Positions 29,483 to 38,530 of a stretch of 64,000 bases of DNA are shown here, piece by piece; within the stretch, counting starts at the first letter, position 1, and the number at the start of each line of letters is the position of its first letter. The position numbers were made by a program, and so were the translations under genes. The notes under the pieces are model-generated. The model was not told where the DNA came from and did no database searches. It saw only the letters and a list, made by a program, of their open reading frames with translations. Origin of the DNA: Deltaproteobacteria bacterium (GTDB taxonomy: Bacteria; Myxococcota_A; UBA796; CAJQPC01); assembly GCA_016717595.1 (NCBI GenBank), contig JADKFE010000008.1, positions 62,001-126,000 of the forward strand. Reading direction: 5' to 3'.

Positions 29483-29878
29483 CTAACGCTTGGAGAACTG
29501 GAAGCGCTTACGCGCGCCAGAGCGGCCGTACTTCTTGCGCTCGACGGTGCGGGAGTCGCGGGTGAGGAACCCGGCCCGCTTCAAGGCGCCGCGGTTGCCG
29601 GGGTTGGCCTCGCAGAGCGCGCGGGCGAGACCCTGACGGATCGCGCCAGCTTGCCCGGCCTTGCCACCGCCACGAACCGTCACGAAGAGGTCGTAGGTGC
29701 CGGTGCTGTCGGTGAGCTCTAAGGGCTGACGGAGGACCATCTTGAGCGTCTCACGCTCGAAGTAGGTCTCGACATCCCGCTGGTTGACGGTGATGCGACC
29801 GGAGCCGGGACGCAAGAAGATGCGCGCGGTGGCCTCTTTACGACGGCCGGTGGCGTACCACTGGGGAGAGCTGGCCAT
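29483..29878 (-). CDS. rpsI: 30S ribosomal protein S9
   Basis: 131 residues from ATG 29878 ([20 protein letters not shown]). The conserved GRRKEA start, [20 protein letters not shown] and the C-terminal [17 protein letters not shown], whose tail reaches the decoding site, are all present. The longer frame to 29992 adds Arg/Ser-rich sequence that overlaps rplM, so it is not used. It is the second gene of rplM-rpsI, 19 bp after rplM. Confidence 0.97.
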   Translation of the reverse strand: MASSPQWYATGRRKEATARIFLRPGSGRITVNQRDVETYFERETLKMVLRQPLELTDSTGTYDLFVTVRGGGKAGQAGAIRQGLARALCEANPGNRGALKRAGFLTRDSRTVERKKYGRSGARKRFQFSKR

Positions 29879-29897
29879 AAACGAAAGCCTCGATCGA

Positions 29898-30332
29898 TCA
29901 GACGGTGGCGGGGAAGGTCTGGGGGTTCTGGGCGACGTGGGGGTGCGTCTCGCCCGCGTAGACCTTGAGCTTGTCGAGCATCGCGCGGCCAAGGCGGTTC
30001 TTGGGGAGCATCCCCTTCACCGCCTCGCGCACCAGACGATCGGGATCGCTGGCCCGGAGGTTCTTGGCGTTGACCTCCTTGAGATGACCCCAGTAGCCCG
30101 TGAACTGGTAGTAGTTCTTCTGCTCGAGCTTACGCCCGGTGAAGGCCACCTTGTCGGCGTTGACGACGATGACGTAGTCGCCAGTGTCGATGTGGGGGGT
30201 GTAGATGGTCTTGTGTTTGCCACGCAGGACCGTAGCGATGCGAGACGCCATGCGCCCCAACACCAAGTCGCGAGCGTCGATGACGTACCAGCGATGCTCG
30301 ACGTCAGCGGGCTTGGCGGAATCCGTGCTCAT
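29898..30332 (-). CDS. rplM: 50S ribosomal protein L13
   Basis: 144 residues from ATG 30332. [32 protein letters not shown] and [12 protein letters not shown] are L13 landmarks. The frame upstream to 30473 is non-coding leader: it contains the promoter and lacks L13 similarity. First gene of the rplM-rpsI pair, with a ~70-nt 5' leader that could host L13 autoregulation. Confidence 0.97.
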   Translation of the reverse strand: MSTDSAKPADVEHRWYVIDARDLVLGRMASRIATVLRGKHKTIYTPHIDTGDYVIVVNADKVAFTGRKLEQKNYYQFTGYWGHLKEVNAKNLRASDPDRLVREAVKGMLPKNRLGRAMLDKLKVYAGETHPHVAQNPQTFPATV

Positions 30333-30407
30333 GAACTCACCGAGCGTTGATATGACAGGAGGGAGATGAGAGCCCACGCCGAGCGGGGCCGCGAAAAGAG
30401 ACACCGC

Positions 30408-30436
30408 TACATAAGGAACGGGGTTCGTGATGTCAA
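30408..30436 (-). promoter_or_regulatory. Sigma-70 promoter of rplM-rpsI
   Basis: On the minus strand a perfect -35 TTGACA (30436-30431), a 17-bp spacer and -10 TATGTA (30413-30408). Transcription would start ~70 nt before the rplM ATG. Confidence 0.7.
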
Positions 30437-30533
30437 GCCGCAGCCTGCTCCCAGCGCGTCTGACCCCGCTCACGTCGCTCCAAAGGATCGCGCGCGCGCG
30501 CTCGACACGATAGCCTGACGTGCTGGAGGCACC

Positions 30534-31157
30534 ATGCCATCGCCCGCCGAGATGATACGCGCGCTGCTAAGCCAAGCGCAGCCGAGCCTGCCCACCATCG
30601 CCGAGGCCTTCGAGGCCCTGAGCCCTGAGGATCGGGTGGCCGCCACCCGAGGCCTCAACCGGGCCGATCAGCGCCGCCTCTTTGAGCTCGCCGGGACCGG
30701 CGCCCCCGCCACCTTGGACGATCTCGCCCCGGCGTCCGCGGGCCCACGCCGCGCCGTGATCCACCACGGCACGAACACCCTGCCCCTGCCGGCCTCTCAG
30801 CGCGCGTTCCAGAAACGATTCGCGCGGCCTGACGACGGCTCGGCGCGGCTCTTTGGCTACAACGAGGCCCCGACGCGCTGGCTCATCGGCCCGGGCTACT
30901 TCGTCACCCACAGCACTGACGGAGAGGCCGCGTGGACGCCCCGCGGCGCCATCGTGGTCAACTACTTTCTCATCCCAGACGGCCCCGTGCCCGAGGGCTG
31001 GCCCCCGGTGATCCCCAACACCCAGGGCCTTCAGTGGTTCGTCTACAACAAGACCCGGGACTTCATGCGGCGGGTGAGTGACCACCTCACGATCGGCGCC
31101 GCCTACAAAGAAGAGAAGGCCCTCGACCACTACTTCACTCTGGTCCGTGAGGACTGA
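30534..31157 (+). CDS. Hypothetical protein
   Basis: 207 residues, not recognised. A helical N-terminal half (MIRALLSQAQPSLPTIAEAF…RADQRRLFEL) is followed by a compact alpha/beta part rich in aromatic residues (RLFGYNEAPTRWLIGPGYFVTHS, QWFVYNKTRDFMRR). No signal peptide, transmembrane segment or catalytic motif is visible, so it is probably a cytosolic enzyme or binding protein. GGAGG 4 nt before ATG 30534 supports the start. It diverges from rplM across 201 bp. Confidence 0.7.
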   Translation: MPSPAEMIRALLSQAQPSLPTIAEAFEALSPEDRVAATRGLNRADQRRLFELAGTGAPATLDDLAPASAGPRRAVIHHGTNTLPLPASQRAFQKRFARPDDGSARLFGYNEAPTRWLIGPGYFVTHSTDGEAAWTPRGAIVVNYFLIPDGPVPEGWPPVIPNTQGLQWFVYNKTRDFMRRVSDHLTIGAAYKEEKALDHYFTLVRED

Positions 31158-31168
31158 GCGCCGTCGTC

Positions 31169-31196
31169 TTGACGCGGGCCGGGCCTGTGCTAAGAC
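31169..31196 (+). promoter_or_regulatory. Candidate promoter of the FYDLN gene
   Basis: TTGACG (31169-31174), 16-bp spacer, TAAGAC (31191-31196). It lies 36 bp before the start codon, which also has a GGAGG SD. Confidence 0.5.
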
Positions 31197-31232
31197 TGGC
31201 GCCTTCATCCAACCCCTGCGGAGGTTCGGCCT

Positions 31233-31559
31233 ATGCCCCCCGACAAGGCGCGGCTCGGAAAGCGCTACACCTGCTTCTCCTGCGGCGCTCATTTTTACGA
31301 CCTCAACAAACCTGAGGCGGTCTGTCCGGCGTGCGGCGCGGATCAGGCAGAGAACCCCAACCCCGATCCGCGTGAGCTGATCCTCGCCAAGTACAAGGGC
31401 AAGGGCGGCGCGAAGCCGGCCAAACGTGAGGCCGAGCCCGAGGAGGACGAGGGCGTACCCGAGGAGGACGAGTTCCTCGACGGGGACGAAGAAGAAGACG
31501 ACGACATGGACCTCCTCGGCGAAGACGAGGACGAAGAGGTCGAAGAAGAAGAGGACTAA
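31233..31559 (+). CDS. FYDLN-type acidic zinc-ribbon protein (TIGR02300-like)
   Basis: 108 residues. The N-terminal third has two Cys pairs (CFSC, CPAC) around [13 protein letters not shown], the FYDLN signature, and probably binds zinc. After a Lys-rich patch the last ~40 residues are almost wholly Asp/Glu. The family has no established function. The acid tail suggests interaction with basic partners. It is followed by a strong hairpin terminator shared with convergent truA. Confidence 0.88.
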   Translation: MPPDKARLGKRYTCFSCGAHFYDLNKPEAVCPACGADQAENPNPDPRELILAKYKGKGGAKPAKREAEPEEDEGVPEEDEFLDGDEEEDDDMDLLGEDEDEEVEEEED

Positions 31560-31578
31560 GCCTGCGGGCGAGTCACAC

Positions 31579-31614
31579 CACGAGGCGCGAGGGCTCACCC
31601 CTTCGCGCCTCGTG
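31579..31614. terminator. Bidirectional hairpin terminator between FYDLN gene and truA
   Basis: CACGAGGCGCGA (31579-31590) pairs perfectly with TCGCGCCTCGTG (31603-31614), with extra GGG/CCC pairing inside. T-rich TGTCGTTCT follows on the plus strand. It is centred in the convergent gap. Confidence 0.8.
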
Positions 31615-31631
31615 TCGTTCTGAGGGCCGAC

Positions 31632-32453
31632 TCACTCGTCGGCGTCGGGGTCTTCAGCCGCCGAGACGTCGAGATCGGGCGCGCCGGGCACGAGCAAGGC
31701 CGCCGGGTAATCCACCCGCACCAAGAACAGGCCCTCTCCCGGCGCGGTTCGCCCCGCTTGCACCCGGTCTTTGATCTGGAGCAGCTCCTCAAACCAGCCC
31801 GGGCGCTGTTTGCCGCGGCCCACATCTACGAGGGAGCCGACGATGTTGCGCACCATGTGGCGTAAGAAGCCCTCCCCATAGAGCTCGACGTGCAGCTCAT
31901 CTTCGACCTGCAGGAGCGCCGCCCGGTGGATCGTGCGCACGGACGTCGCCGCCGAGCAGCCCGAGGCCCGAAAGCTCGTGAAGTCATGGCGCCCGACGAG
32001 GCTCCCGAGCGCCTCCCGCATCTTGTCGTGGTCCAAGGGCCAACGCACGGGCCAGTAGCGCCCTCGGCGCAGGGCCGATCGGCAGGGCCCGGGCAAGATG
32101 ACGTAGCGGTAGAGCTTGCCGATGGCCGATCGTTGGGCGTGAAAGGCCGCGTTCACCTCAGCGGCCTCGACCACGGCGATGTCCGCGGGCAAGGTGGCGT
32201 TGAGGCCGTCGCGGAGCTGCTGCGGATGGCGGACCCGCGCGGCTCGAAACGAGCAGACCTGACCCAAGGCGTGCACCCCAGCGTCGGTGCGGCCTGAGGC
32301 GATCACCCGCGGGGCCTCGCCGCCGAGCACCCGGCTTAGCCGATCCTCGACGACGCTCTGGATGGAGTGGCCCTTGGGCTGACGTTGCCAGCCGGTGTAG
32401 GCCGCGCCGTCGTACTCTAAGACGAGCCGCCAGGTGCGAAGCTCAGCGGTCAA
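31632..32453 (-). CDS. truA: tRNA pseudouridine(38-40) synthase TruA
   Basis: 273 residues. The catalytic Asp is in SGRTDAGVHALGQV (~residues 53-66), with the N-terminal YDGAAYTGWQRQP and HDFTSFRASGCS also as in TruA. It modifies U38-U40 of the tRNA anticodon arm. The start overlaps the upstream gene's 3' end by 11 bp. The C-terminus is slightly extended and acidic. Confidence 0.95.
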   Translation of the reverse strand: MTAELRTWRLVLEYDGAAYTGWQRQPKGHSIQSVVEDRLSRVLGGEAPRVIASGRTDAGVHALGQVCSFRAARVRHPQQLRDGLNATLPADIAVVEAAEVNAAFHAQRSAIGKLYRYVILPGPCRSALRRGRYWPVRWPLDHDKMREALGSLVGRHDFTSFRASGCSAATSVRTIHRAALLQVEDELHVELYGEGFLRHMVRNIVGSLVDVGRGKQRPGWFEELLQIKDRVQAGRTAPGEGLFLVRVDYPAALLVPGAPDLDVSAAEDPDADE

Positions 32454-34839
32454 CCTTCACGCCGACGGTGAGGGTGTTCCCGGCGAAGGAGAGGCCCTCT
32501 GTGCGAAACATGCTGTCGCGACGCCACTCCACGGACAGGTAGGTGTCGTCCACGTCCCACACCGCGCCGGCCTCGGACGCGCCGCGCGGGTCGAGCCAGT
32601 CGAGGAGCAGGTTCACGCCTAAGGCGTAGTGGTAACCGGGCTTTCCGCCGCCAAGCGCGTCGAGGTCGAAGGGGTTCGTGGGGTCGATGCTGCCCTCACG
32701 CTCACGCCAGAGCCAGTAGTCGAGCGCCACGGCGCCGTAGGGCACGATGGGCTGGCCGTCGATGAGGTCTAGACGGCCGGTGACGCCGAGGCTGAGCGGC
32801 ACCAAGGTGAGCTTGGCCTCTTCGCTGCCGGCGACACCCTCAGCGGTGACCATCGTGCCGGCCTTTCGCATGGCGCCCATGCCCGCGTCGAGCTGGAGCA
32901 CACGGAACGCCTGCAGCGACGCCTGCCCGTGGATGACGAGCATCGCACGATCGCCGTAGACCAACCCGATGTTCTCATCGGTGAGGCCGAGGCTAGACAC
33001 CGAGAGCTGCATGCTGCGATCGAGCACGATCTCCCCGTCCGCGTCGCGGTGGCCCTTCACGGGCTCCGCGGCTTGGGCGGCGGGCGCCAAGGCCAATCCT
33101 AAGGCGGCGACGCCGAGCCCCGCGCGGCGACGGCGGCGCGTCGCCAAGAGCGCGAACAGCCCAAGGCCGAGCCCCGCGGCGTGAGGGGTCGTAGCGCAGA
33201 AGCCGCCCTTTTCGCCCGCCAGATCGGCGGCGCCAAAGGTCTCGGCGGGGGTGACCTCGTAGATGTCGCTCATGGGGCCTTCCGTATCCGAAGCATCCAC
33301 CGCGCGCACGCTCACATAGTAGGTCTGGCCGTTCGTGAGCCCGCTGATCTCGATCTCTACGGGCTCCGCAGGATCATCGATGGTCAGCGCGACGGGGGAG
33401 CTGATGCCGTCGTCCGGGCCGCTGTACACGGGCCCACCCTCGCTGTAGTCCGAGGCGACGAACGCCGTGGTGGTGATGTAGATGTCGTAACGTGCGTAGT
33501 CCGCGGGGGCGTCCCCGGCGATGGAGACGATGATCTTGCCGTCGCCAAAGCCAACCTCGGTGACGTCAGGCGCCGCGGGCGGGTTGTTGACGGTCACGTC
33601 TACGGCGGCGCGGCCGACGACCCCGGCGGAGTCTACGACGATGAACACCCGCTGGTCACCCTCCTCCCAGTCGTCGCCGACGGTGAAGGTGACCTCGGCG
33701 GCCTCATCCGCGCTCAGCTCACCAAAGTCCAGCTCATCGCCGCTCACCGAGCCCAAACGGGCGCTCCACTCCCCGGCGAGGTCACTCGTCACCTGAAAGC
33801 TGACCTGCTCACCCGTTGTGTAGGCCGCCGTCGGTCGGTTCACGATCTCCACCCACGGGAGCTCGGTGAACACGAGCACCTCCCCCGCGCTTGAGGTGGC
33901 CAGGAGGTAGTCCCCGGCGTCGCTGAGCCCGGTGAGCTCGCCGACGGCGCTGAGGTCGATCGTGGCCAGGGGCTCTTTCTCCACGGTGTAGCTGGTGCTG
34001 TCGAAGGTGAACAGAAAGAGGGACTCCGCGCCGAGGTCCGCCAACGCCAGCCACTCCCCCGCGTCGTCAATGGCCAGGGCCGTGCACTCCAGCAGCCCAA
34101 CCTCATCGTCGAGGATGTACTGGAACGGGTTGACCCCCCCGGAGCTCTGGTACCGCACGAGCGCGCCGTTGGCGTCGGCGAGAAAGATGCCGTTGCCATA
34201 GATCTCGAGGTCTTGAAAGTCTGAGCCCAAGGCGTCGTTGGGCGCGACCGCGGCCGCGCCGGTGTTGACGTCGATGCGGGAGATGTTGTTGCTCCCGTGG
34301 TTCACGAGCACGTAGCCGGACATGCTCTCCATGTCTTCGAAGCCGGAGGTGACGAGGGTGGCGCTGCTCACGGCGCTGGCGCTGAGGTCGGCGGTCATCA
34401 CGGGCACGACGATGAGCCCGCTGTCCGCGCCCGCGGCGAGGGCCCAGAGGGTGTCGCCCTGCACAGCGAGCCCTTGCACGGCGTTGTCGGTGACGGTGAC
34501 CGCCGCCCAGGCGTCGAGGACGCCGTCGGTGATCTGCACGGCGCTCACGGTGCCGTCGGCGCAACCGTAGTAGAAGACGACGTCCCCGGAGGCCGTGTCC
34601 TCAGCCACGGCGAGGCCCGCGGCGCCCCCACACACGCCCACGGTCTGAACGTCCCAGGTCTCGGTGTCGATGATGTCAAGGGCCGTGGAGGAGAGCACAC
34701 CGACGTACTGACCGTCGGGGGAGGTCTTGATCGTCAGCCCACCCGTGGTGTTGACACCATCGAGGGTGGCGGCGAGTCGTGAAGGGAAAGCCCAGGCTGA
34801 TCCAGCCCCAAACAAGCCGAAGAGAACGATGAGTCCCAT
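32443..34839 (-). CDS. Secreted beta-propeller/Ig protein with internal MYXO-CTERM-like tail, second signal peptide and C-terminal barrel-like domain
   Basis: 798 residues. An N-terminal signal peptide (…GAGSAWA) precedes a repeat-rich region (~20-340) resembling a beta-propeller, then Ig/Fn3-like segments (~345-535). At ~545-572 comes a MYXO-CTERM-like tripartite tail: Cys548 in GGFC, a hydrophobic helix, and RRRRR. In most such proteins the chain ends there. Here the Arg run flows straight into a second signal-peptide-like stretch (AALGLALAPAAQA) and ~210 residues of amphipathic beta strands like a small outer-membrane or surface barrel. No stop, no start with SD and no frame change separates them. 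It may be a natural polyprotein or a gene fusion. Tandem palindromes lie upstream at 34963-35016. Confidence 0.75.
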   Translation of the reverse strand: MGLIVLFGLFGAGSAWAFPSRLAATLDGVNTTGGLTIKTSPDGQYVGVLSSTALDIIDTETWDVQTVGVCGGAAGLAVAEDTASGDVVFYYGCADGTVSAVQITDGVLDAWAAVTVTDNAVQGLAVQGDTLWALAAGADSGLIVVPVMTADLSASAVSSATLVTSGFEDMESMSGYVLVNHGSNNISRIDVNTGAAAVAPNDALGSDFQDLEIYGNGIFLADANGALVRYQSSGGVNPFQYILDDEVGLLECTALAIDDAGEWLALADLGAESLFLFTFDSTSYTVEKEPLATIDLSAVGELTGLSDAGDYLLATSSAGEVLVFTELPWVEIVNRPTAAYTTGEQVSFQVTSDLAGEWSARLGSVSGDELDFGELSADEAAEVTFTVGDDWEEGDQRVFIVVDSAGVVGRAAVDVTVNNPPAAPDVTEVGFGDGKIIVSIAGDAPADYARYDIYITTTAFVASDYSEGGPVYSGPDDGISSPVALTIDDPAEPVEIEISGLTNGQTYYVSVRAVDASDTEGPMSDIYEVTPAETFGAADLAGEKGGFCATTPHAAGLGLGLFALLATRRRRRAGLGVAALGLALAPAAQAAEPVKGHRDADGEIVLDRSMQLSVSSLGLTDENIGLVYGDRAMLVIHGQASLQAFRVLQLDAGMGAMRKAGTMVTAEGVAGSEEAKLTLVPLSLGVTGRLDLIDGQPIVPYGAVALDYWLWREREGSIDPTNPFDLDALGGGKPGYHYALGVNLLLDWLDPRGASEAGAVWDVDDTYLSVEWRRDSMFRTEGLSFAGNTLTVGVKVDR

Positions 34840-34873
34840 TCATACACCCAGGAGAAGCGCCGGTGCTGGATCA

Positions 34874-34891
34874 GCGGGCTGTCGAGCCCGC
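34874..34891 (-). promoter_or_regulatory. Hairpin in leader of the 32443-34839 gene
   Basis: GCGGGCT and AGCCCGC form a perfect 7-bp stem with a 4-nt loop, 35 bp before the start codon. No T-run follows. Possibly an mRNA leader structure. Confidence 0.35.
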
Positions 34892-34962
34892 CATTGCAAG
34901 CAGTATGCCATGTTTCAGAGGGTACGGAGGCGCCCGGCGGGCGGCCTGGGGTGGGTGAGGCC

Positions 34963-35016
34963 TGACAAACTGTCACCTCGGCGCACGCCCTGTTCATAGA
35001 GCCCGACAAGCTGTCA
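34963..35016. promoter_or_regulatory. Tandem TGACA-n3-TGTCA palindromes, candidate operators
   Basis: TGACAAACTGTCA (34963-34975) and CGACAAGCTGTCA (35004-35016) are near-identical 13-bp dyads whose centres lie 41 bp apart, close to four helical turns. They lie between the asd-like stop and the polyprotein-type gene start, on its upstream side. Two same-face sites suggest a cooperative dimeric regulator. The regulator is unknown. Confidence 0.5.
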
Positions 35017-35022
35017 TCAGGC

Positions 35023-36054
35023 TCAGGAGCGGGCGCCGATGAGCCCCCGGGTGGCCAGCTCCGTGGCGATGGCGACGGCGTTGGCCGAGGCGAGGCGCAT
35101 GGGGTCGGCGGCGATCCACAGGTGGACGCCGTCGCCGTTGGGGTCGTCGCGCAGGCGGCCGACGCTCACCACCGCGCGCTCAAGCTGGGCCCGGGGCATC
35201 AGGGGGCGGCCGGCGCGGTCGTGGAGCTGCACCGAGCGTGAGCCCTGGAGCGCCTCGCGTAAGCTCGCCGCGCTCAGCCGCGCGTCGCCGCGCACAAACA
35301 CGCTGATGCCCATGCCCGCGAACAGGGGCGCGAGGGTGATGTTCACCGCGACGCGGTTGGGCGAGAGCCCGAGCACCTGGCCGACCTGCTCGGCGGTGAG
35401 CCGCTCAAGGCCCGTCCAGCCGCCTTGCTCGACGTCACCCCAGGCGGGGATGAGGTCGAAGGCGAGGCCATCGGCGAACACCGCCCGGGGCGGCGGGCGG
35501 CTGTTGAAGGTGGCGACGATCTGCCCGGAGAGCTCCTCGATGCCTTTGCGGCCAGCGGAGGCGGCGGGCAACATCGCCGTGGCGGTGATGCCGATGAGGT
35601 CGCCGATCTTGGTGACCGCCTCGGCGACCGCGCACAGGGCCAGGGCGACGGGGCCCGGCGAGGTGACCACGCCGACGTTGGGCACACGCTCCAAATCCAG
35701 CGCGCTGTTGATGCCCAGCGCGATCATCGGCACCTGGGGATCGTCCCGCCAGATGCCCGCGAGATCGACGATGGTGCAGCCCGCCTCGGCGGCCTCGATG
35801 AGCAGGTCGTCGCCGGGGCCCTGGGGCAAGACGGCGAAGGCGAGCTCGACGCCCTCCAAGGCGTCGGGGCCCAGCGGCTTCACCGGGAAGCTCTGCCCAC
35901 GAAACTCGACGGAGGGCCGAGAGCTCGCGCGGCTGGCGATGGGCACAAACGACGAGATCGCGAGGTTCGCCCGCTCTAAGGTGAGGATCAGCTCCTCACC
36001 CATCGCGCCGGTCGCGCCGACGACGGCGATCTGAAACCCAGACTCAGACATCAT
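35023..36054 (-). CDS. Aspartate-semialdehyde dehydrogenase-like (Usg-type) protein lacking the catalytic Cys
   Basis: 343 residues of the ASADH fold: Rossmann start VVGATGAMGEELI (residues 10-22) and the dimerisation segment SAGRKGIEELSGQ. Where active enzymes have the nucleophile in a PNCST-type motif, this protein reads SPGPVALAL, so the Cys is absent; the nearest Cys is about six residues further on. It is thus like the Usg-1 branch, whose role is unsettled, rather than a proven Asd of lysine/threonine synthesis. It ends the rpsB…tsaB cluster, 39 bp after tsaB. Confidence 0.8.
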   Translation of the reverse strand: MMSESGFQIAVVGATGAMGEELILTLERANLAISSFVPIASRASSRPSVEFRGQSFPVKPLGPDALEGVELAFAVLPQGPGDDLLIEAAEAGCTIVDLAGIWRDDPQVPMIALGINSALDLERVPNVGVVTSPGPVALALCAVAEAVTKIGDLIGITATAMLPAASAGRKGIEELSGQIVATFNSRPPPRAVFADGLAFDLIPAWGDVEQGGWTGLERLTAEQVGQVLGLSPNRVAVNITLAPLFAGMGISVFVRGDARLSAASLREALQGSRSVQLHDRAGRPLMPRAQLERAVVSVGRLRDDPNGDGVHLWIAADPMRLASANAVAIATELATRGLIGARS

Positions 36055-36093
36055 TCACCCGGAACCCGAAGGGAGGGCGAACGTAACCACCCA

Positions 36094-36732
36094 TCAGCCC
36101 ACGGGGAGGGCGGCGTCGGACGGGCGGATGTAGTGAAGGGTGACCGCCTCGGGGGCGACGGCCTCATGCAGCCGGGCCTGCGCGCTGCGGGCCATGCTCA
36201 AGGCGGGGCTCGCCTGGGGATCTTCAGAGACGACACCCCCGGCGGCCTCGACGAGCCCACGCCAGATCTCCGCGCCTTCACCCGTGGCGACGAAGGGCGC
36301 CTGGGCCAGCGCGATGGCCTCGGCGGGAGGGAGGTCTTGCTCGACCACAGGCTCACCGACCCCGCTGATGAGGCCGACGTAGGCGCGATCTTTGCGGCCA
36401 TCCAAGAGCACGAGCACCGGCGGACCGCCGGCGTGTGGTTCGCCCCGAGCGGCCAAGGAGGAGACCGGGATCACCGGGCAGCCCCGGGCGACGGCGACGC
36501 CTAAGGCCGCGGCGACCCCGACCCGCAGCGAGGTGAACGAGCCCGGCCCGACGGTGACGGTGACGGCGTCGAGGTGGTCTATGCCGTCGAGCAACGCCGC
36601 CAACGCGGGCATCAGCAAGGCGTCAGAGCCCTTCACCGCGCGCACGGTCCACACGCGCTCCACGGGGCCGACGAGCGCCGCGCCGATGAGCGGCGTGGCG
36701 GTGTCGATGGCGAGGATGGTCGGGGCGCTCAC
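36094..36732 (-). CDS. tsaB: t6A synthesis protein TsaB
   Basis: 212-residue ASKHA-fold partner of TsaD in threonylcarbamoylation of tRNA A37. ILAIDTATPLIGAAL at the N-terminus and VTVGPGSFTSLRVGVAAA are characteristic. Start GTG 36732 overlaps the rseP stop by GTGA. The catalytic partner tsaD lies at 50108-51079 and the follow-on enzyme tcdA at 17536-18393. Confidence 0.93.
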   Translation of the reverse strand: MSAPTILAIDTATPLIGAALVGPVERVWTVRAVKGSDALLMPALAALLDGIDHLDAVTVTVGPGSFTSLRVGVAAALGVAVARGCPVIPVSSLAARGEPHAGGPPVLVLLDGRKDRAYVGLISGVGEPVVEQDLPPAEAIALAQAPFVATGEGAEIWRGLVEAAGGVVSEDPQASPALSMARSAQARLHEAVAPEAVTLHYIRPSDAALPVG

Positions 36733-38384
36733 CCTGAGATCAGCCGGTTGATGTCGAAGATGAACACCATAAACATCAGCGCCACGAGCACGAGCACGCC
36801 GATCTGCTGGGCGCGCTCACGGATGGCCACGGAGAGCGGGCGGCCACGCACGGCCTCGACCAAGTAGAACAGGATCTGGCCGCCGTCGAGCACGGGCACG
36901 GGCAAGAAGTTCACGATGCCCAAGGACACCGAGAGCAAGCCCAGACGACGCGCCCACGCGAAGAGGCCCTCTTCAGCGGCCTGCCCAGCGTCTCGGAAGA
37001 TCTGAATCGGCCCGCCCAAGGACTTCTCGGGCGCGGCCTCACCGGTGAGCAGCTTGCCGACCTGCTCCACGACGAGCACGGAGACCGCCCAGGTCTCCCG
37101 GGTGGCCTGCTTCACGGCCTCGGGGAAGCTGTACCGGCGGGCCTCGGTGAACGGCTGCACCGTCGTGCCGGGGGTGGTGGCGATGCCCAACATCGCACGT
37201 TTGCGGTAACGGCCGAGCGCGTCGGTGTCCTCCACAACCCGGGGCACCACGGTGAGCTGGCGGACCCCACCCTCACGCACGAGCGTCACGGAGATCGCCG
37301 AGGCGCTCAGCGCGTCGCCTTCGCCTTGTTGAGCGTCCCCGATGCGCGCGACGACCTCGTTCCACGAGCCCAAGGCGCGGCCGTTGATGCCGACGAGGTG
37401 ATCCCCCGGGAGAATGCCGGCCTCCGCCGCCGCGCCGCCCTCGACGACCTGGTTGATGAACAGGTTCGCCGGACCGAGCCCGTAGGGGTTTGAGTTGGGG
37501 TCTACGACGCCAACATCCCGGGGGGTCCAGGTGGGATCGGGGGTGAGGGTGAGGCTCAGCGACTCTTGGTCCCCGTCCGCGTTGAGGCGGTCCACGGAGA
37601 GCTTCACCGGGCCGGTCTTGCCCTCCAACGCGTCTAAGAGCGCGACCCAGGTGCCCACGGGCGCGCCGTCTACGGCGGCGATGCGGTCGTTCGTCTTGAG
37701 CCCGGCGCGGCCCGCCGGGGAGCTTGGGTCATCTACGCCGATGATGTTGTTCGCCCAGTCGCTCTGCAGGCCGAGCTGGTGGGGGAAGCCATAGCCCTCA
37801 GAGATGATCATGTCCTGGGGCAGCACGACGCTCAGCGTGAGGCGCTCGCCGCCGCGCTCCACCTCAAAGGGCATCGTCTGGCCCGGCGCGCCGACGCCTA
37901 AGGCGTCATAGATGTCGGTCCAGAAGAGCACCTCGCGGTCGCCGACCTTCACCACGCGGTCGCCGACCTGCAGACCGGCCGTAGACCCAGGTGAGCCGAG
38001 CTGAACCTCACCCACCACCGCCGCCACGTCGGGCTCACCGCCCATGTACAGGCCAGTGAAGACGACCACGGGCAACAAGAGGTTGAAGATCGGGCCCGCG
38101 GCCACGATGATCAGGCGCTGCCACACCGGCTTGTTGAGGAAGCTCGTGGGGGAGTCGGGCTCACTGTCCCCTCCCCCGCCGTCCTGAAAGGGATCCGCGC
38201 CCTCCATCATCACGTAGCCGCCGAAGGGCAGGAGGCTCAGGCGGTAGTCGGTCCCGCCATAGACGACGCCGAACAGCCGCCGCCCGAAGCCCACAGAGAA
38301 GACCTGCACCCCGACACCAAAGACCTTGGCGAAGAAGAAGTGCCCGAACTCATGGATGATGATGAGCGTCGCCACGAAGGCCAC
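36729..38384 (-). CDS. rseP: RIP zinc metalloprotease RseP (site-2 protease)
   Basis: Intramembrane protease that cleaves anti-sigma factors and signal-peptide remnants. The zinc site HEFGH lies near the N-terminus, two PDZ-like regions follow (GSPGSTAGLQVGDRVVKVGD; GLGPANLFINQVVEGGAAAE), and a C-terminal NFLPVPVLDGGQI carries the third zinc ligand Asp. From GTG 38384 only ~10 residues precede HEFGH, short for the first helix. A strong SD (GGGAGGAGG, ~38452-38460) stands 4 nt before an in-frame ATC at 38447 that would add 21 residues. The true start may be there. It lies after cdsA; the usual dxr between them is absent. Confidence 0.9.
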   Translation of the reverse strand: MAFVATLIIIHEFGHFFFAKVFGVGVQVFSVGFGRRLFGVVYGGTDYRLSLLPFGGYVMMEGADPFQDGGGGDSEPDSPTSFLNKPVWQRLIIVAAGPIFNLLLPVVVFTGLYMGGEPDVAAVVGEVQLGSPGSTAGLQVGDRVVKVGDREVLFWTDIYDALGVGAPGQTMPFEVERGGERLTLSVVLPQDMIISEGYGFPHQLGLQSDWANNIIGVDDPSSPAGRAGLKTNDRIAAVDGAPVGTWVALLDALEGKTGPVKLSVDRLNADGDQESLSLTLTPDPTWTPRDVGVVDPNSNPYGLGPANLFINQVVEGGAAAEAGILPGDHLVGINGRALGSWNEVVARIGDAQQGEGDALSASAISVTLVREGGVRQLTVVPRVVEDTDALGRYRKRAMLGIATTPGTTVQPFTEARRYSFPEAVKQATRETWAVSVLVVEQVGKLLTGEAAPEKSLGGPIQIFRDAGQAAEEGLFAWARRLGLLSVSLGIVNFLPVPVLDGGQILFYLVEAVRGRPLSVAIRERAQQIGVLVLVALMFMVFIFDINRLISG

Positions 38385-38530
38385 AGCGGCCAGCGCCGTG
38401 CGTAGCCCGATGAAGAGCGAGGTGAAGTGCTCAAGCGCGGCGTCGATGGAGCCTCCTCCCGCGCACGAGGCGCGGCGCTTCCTCTCACACTACTGCCCGA
38501 CGACCGGCGCTGTTGCAAGCGCCGTCGCGA

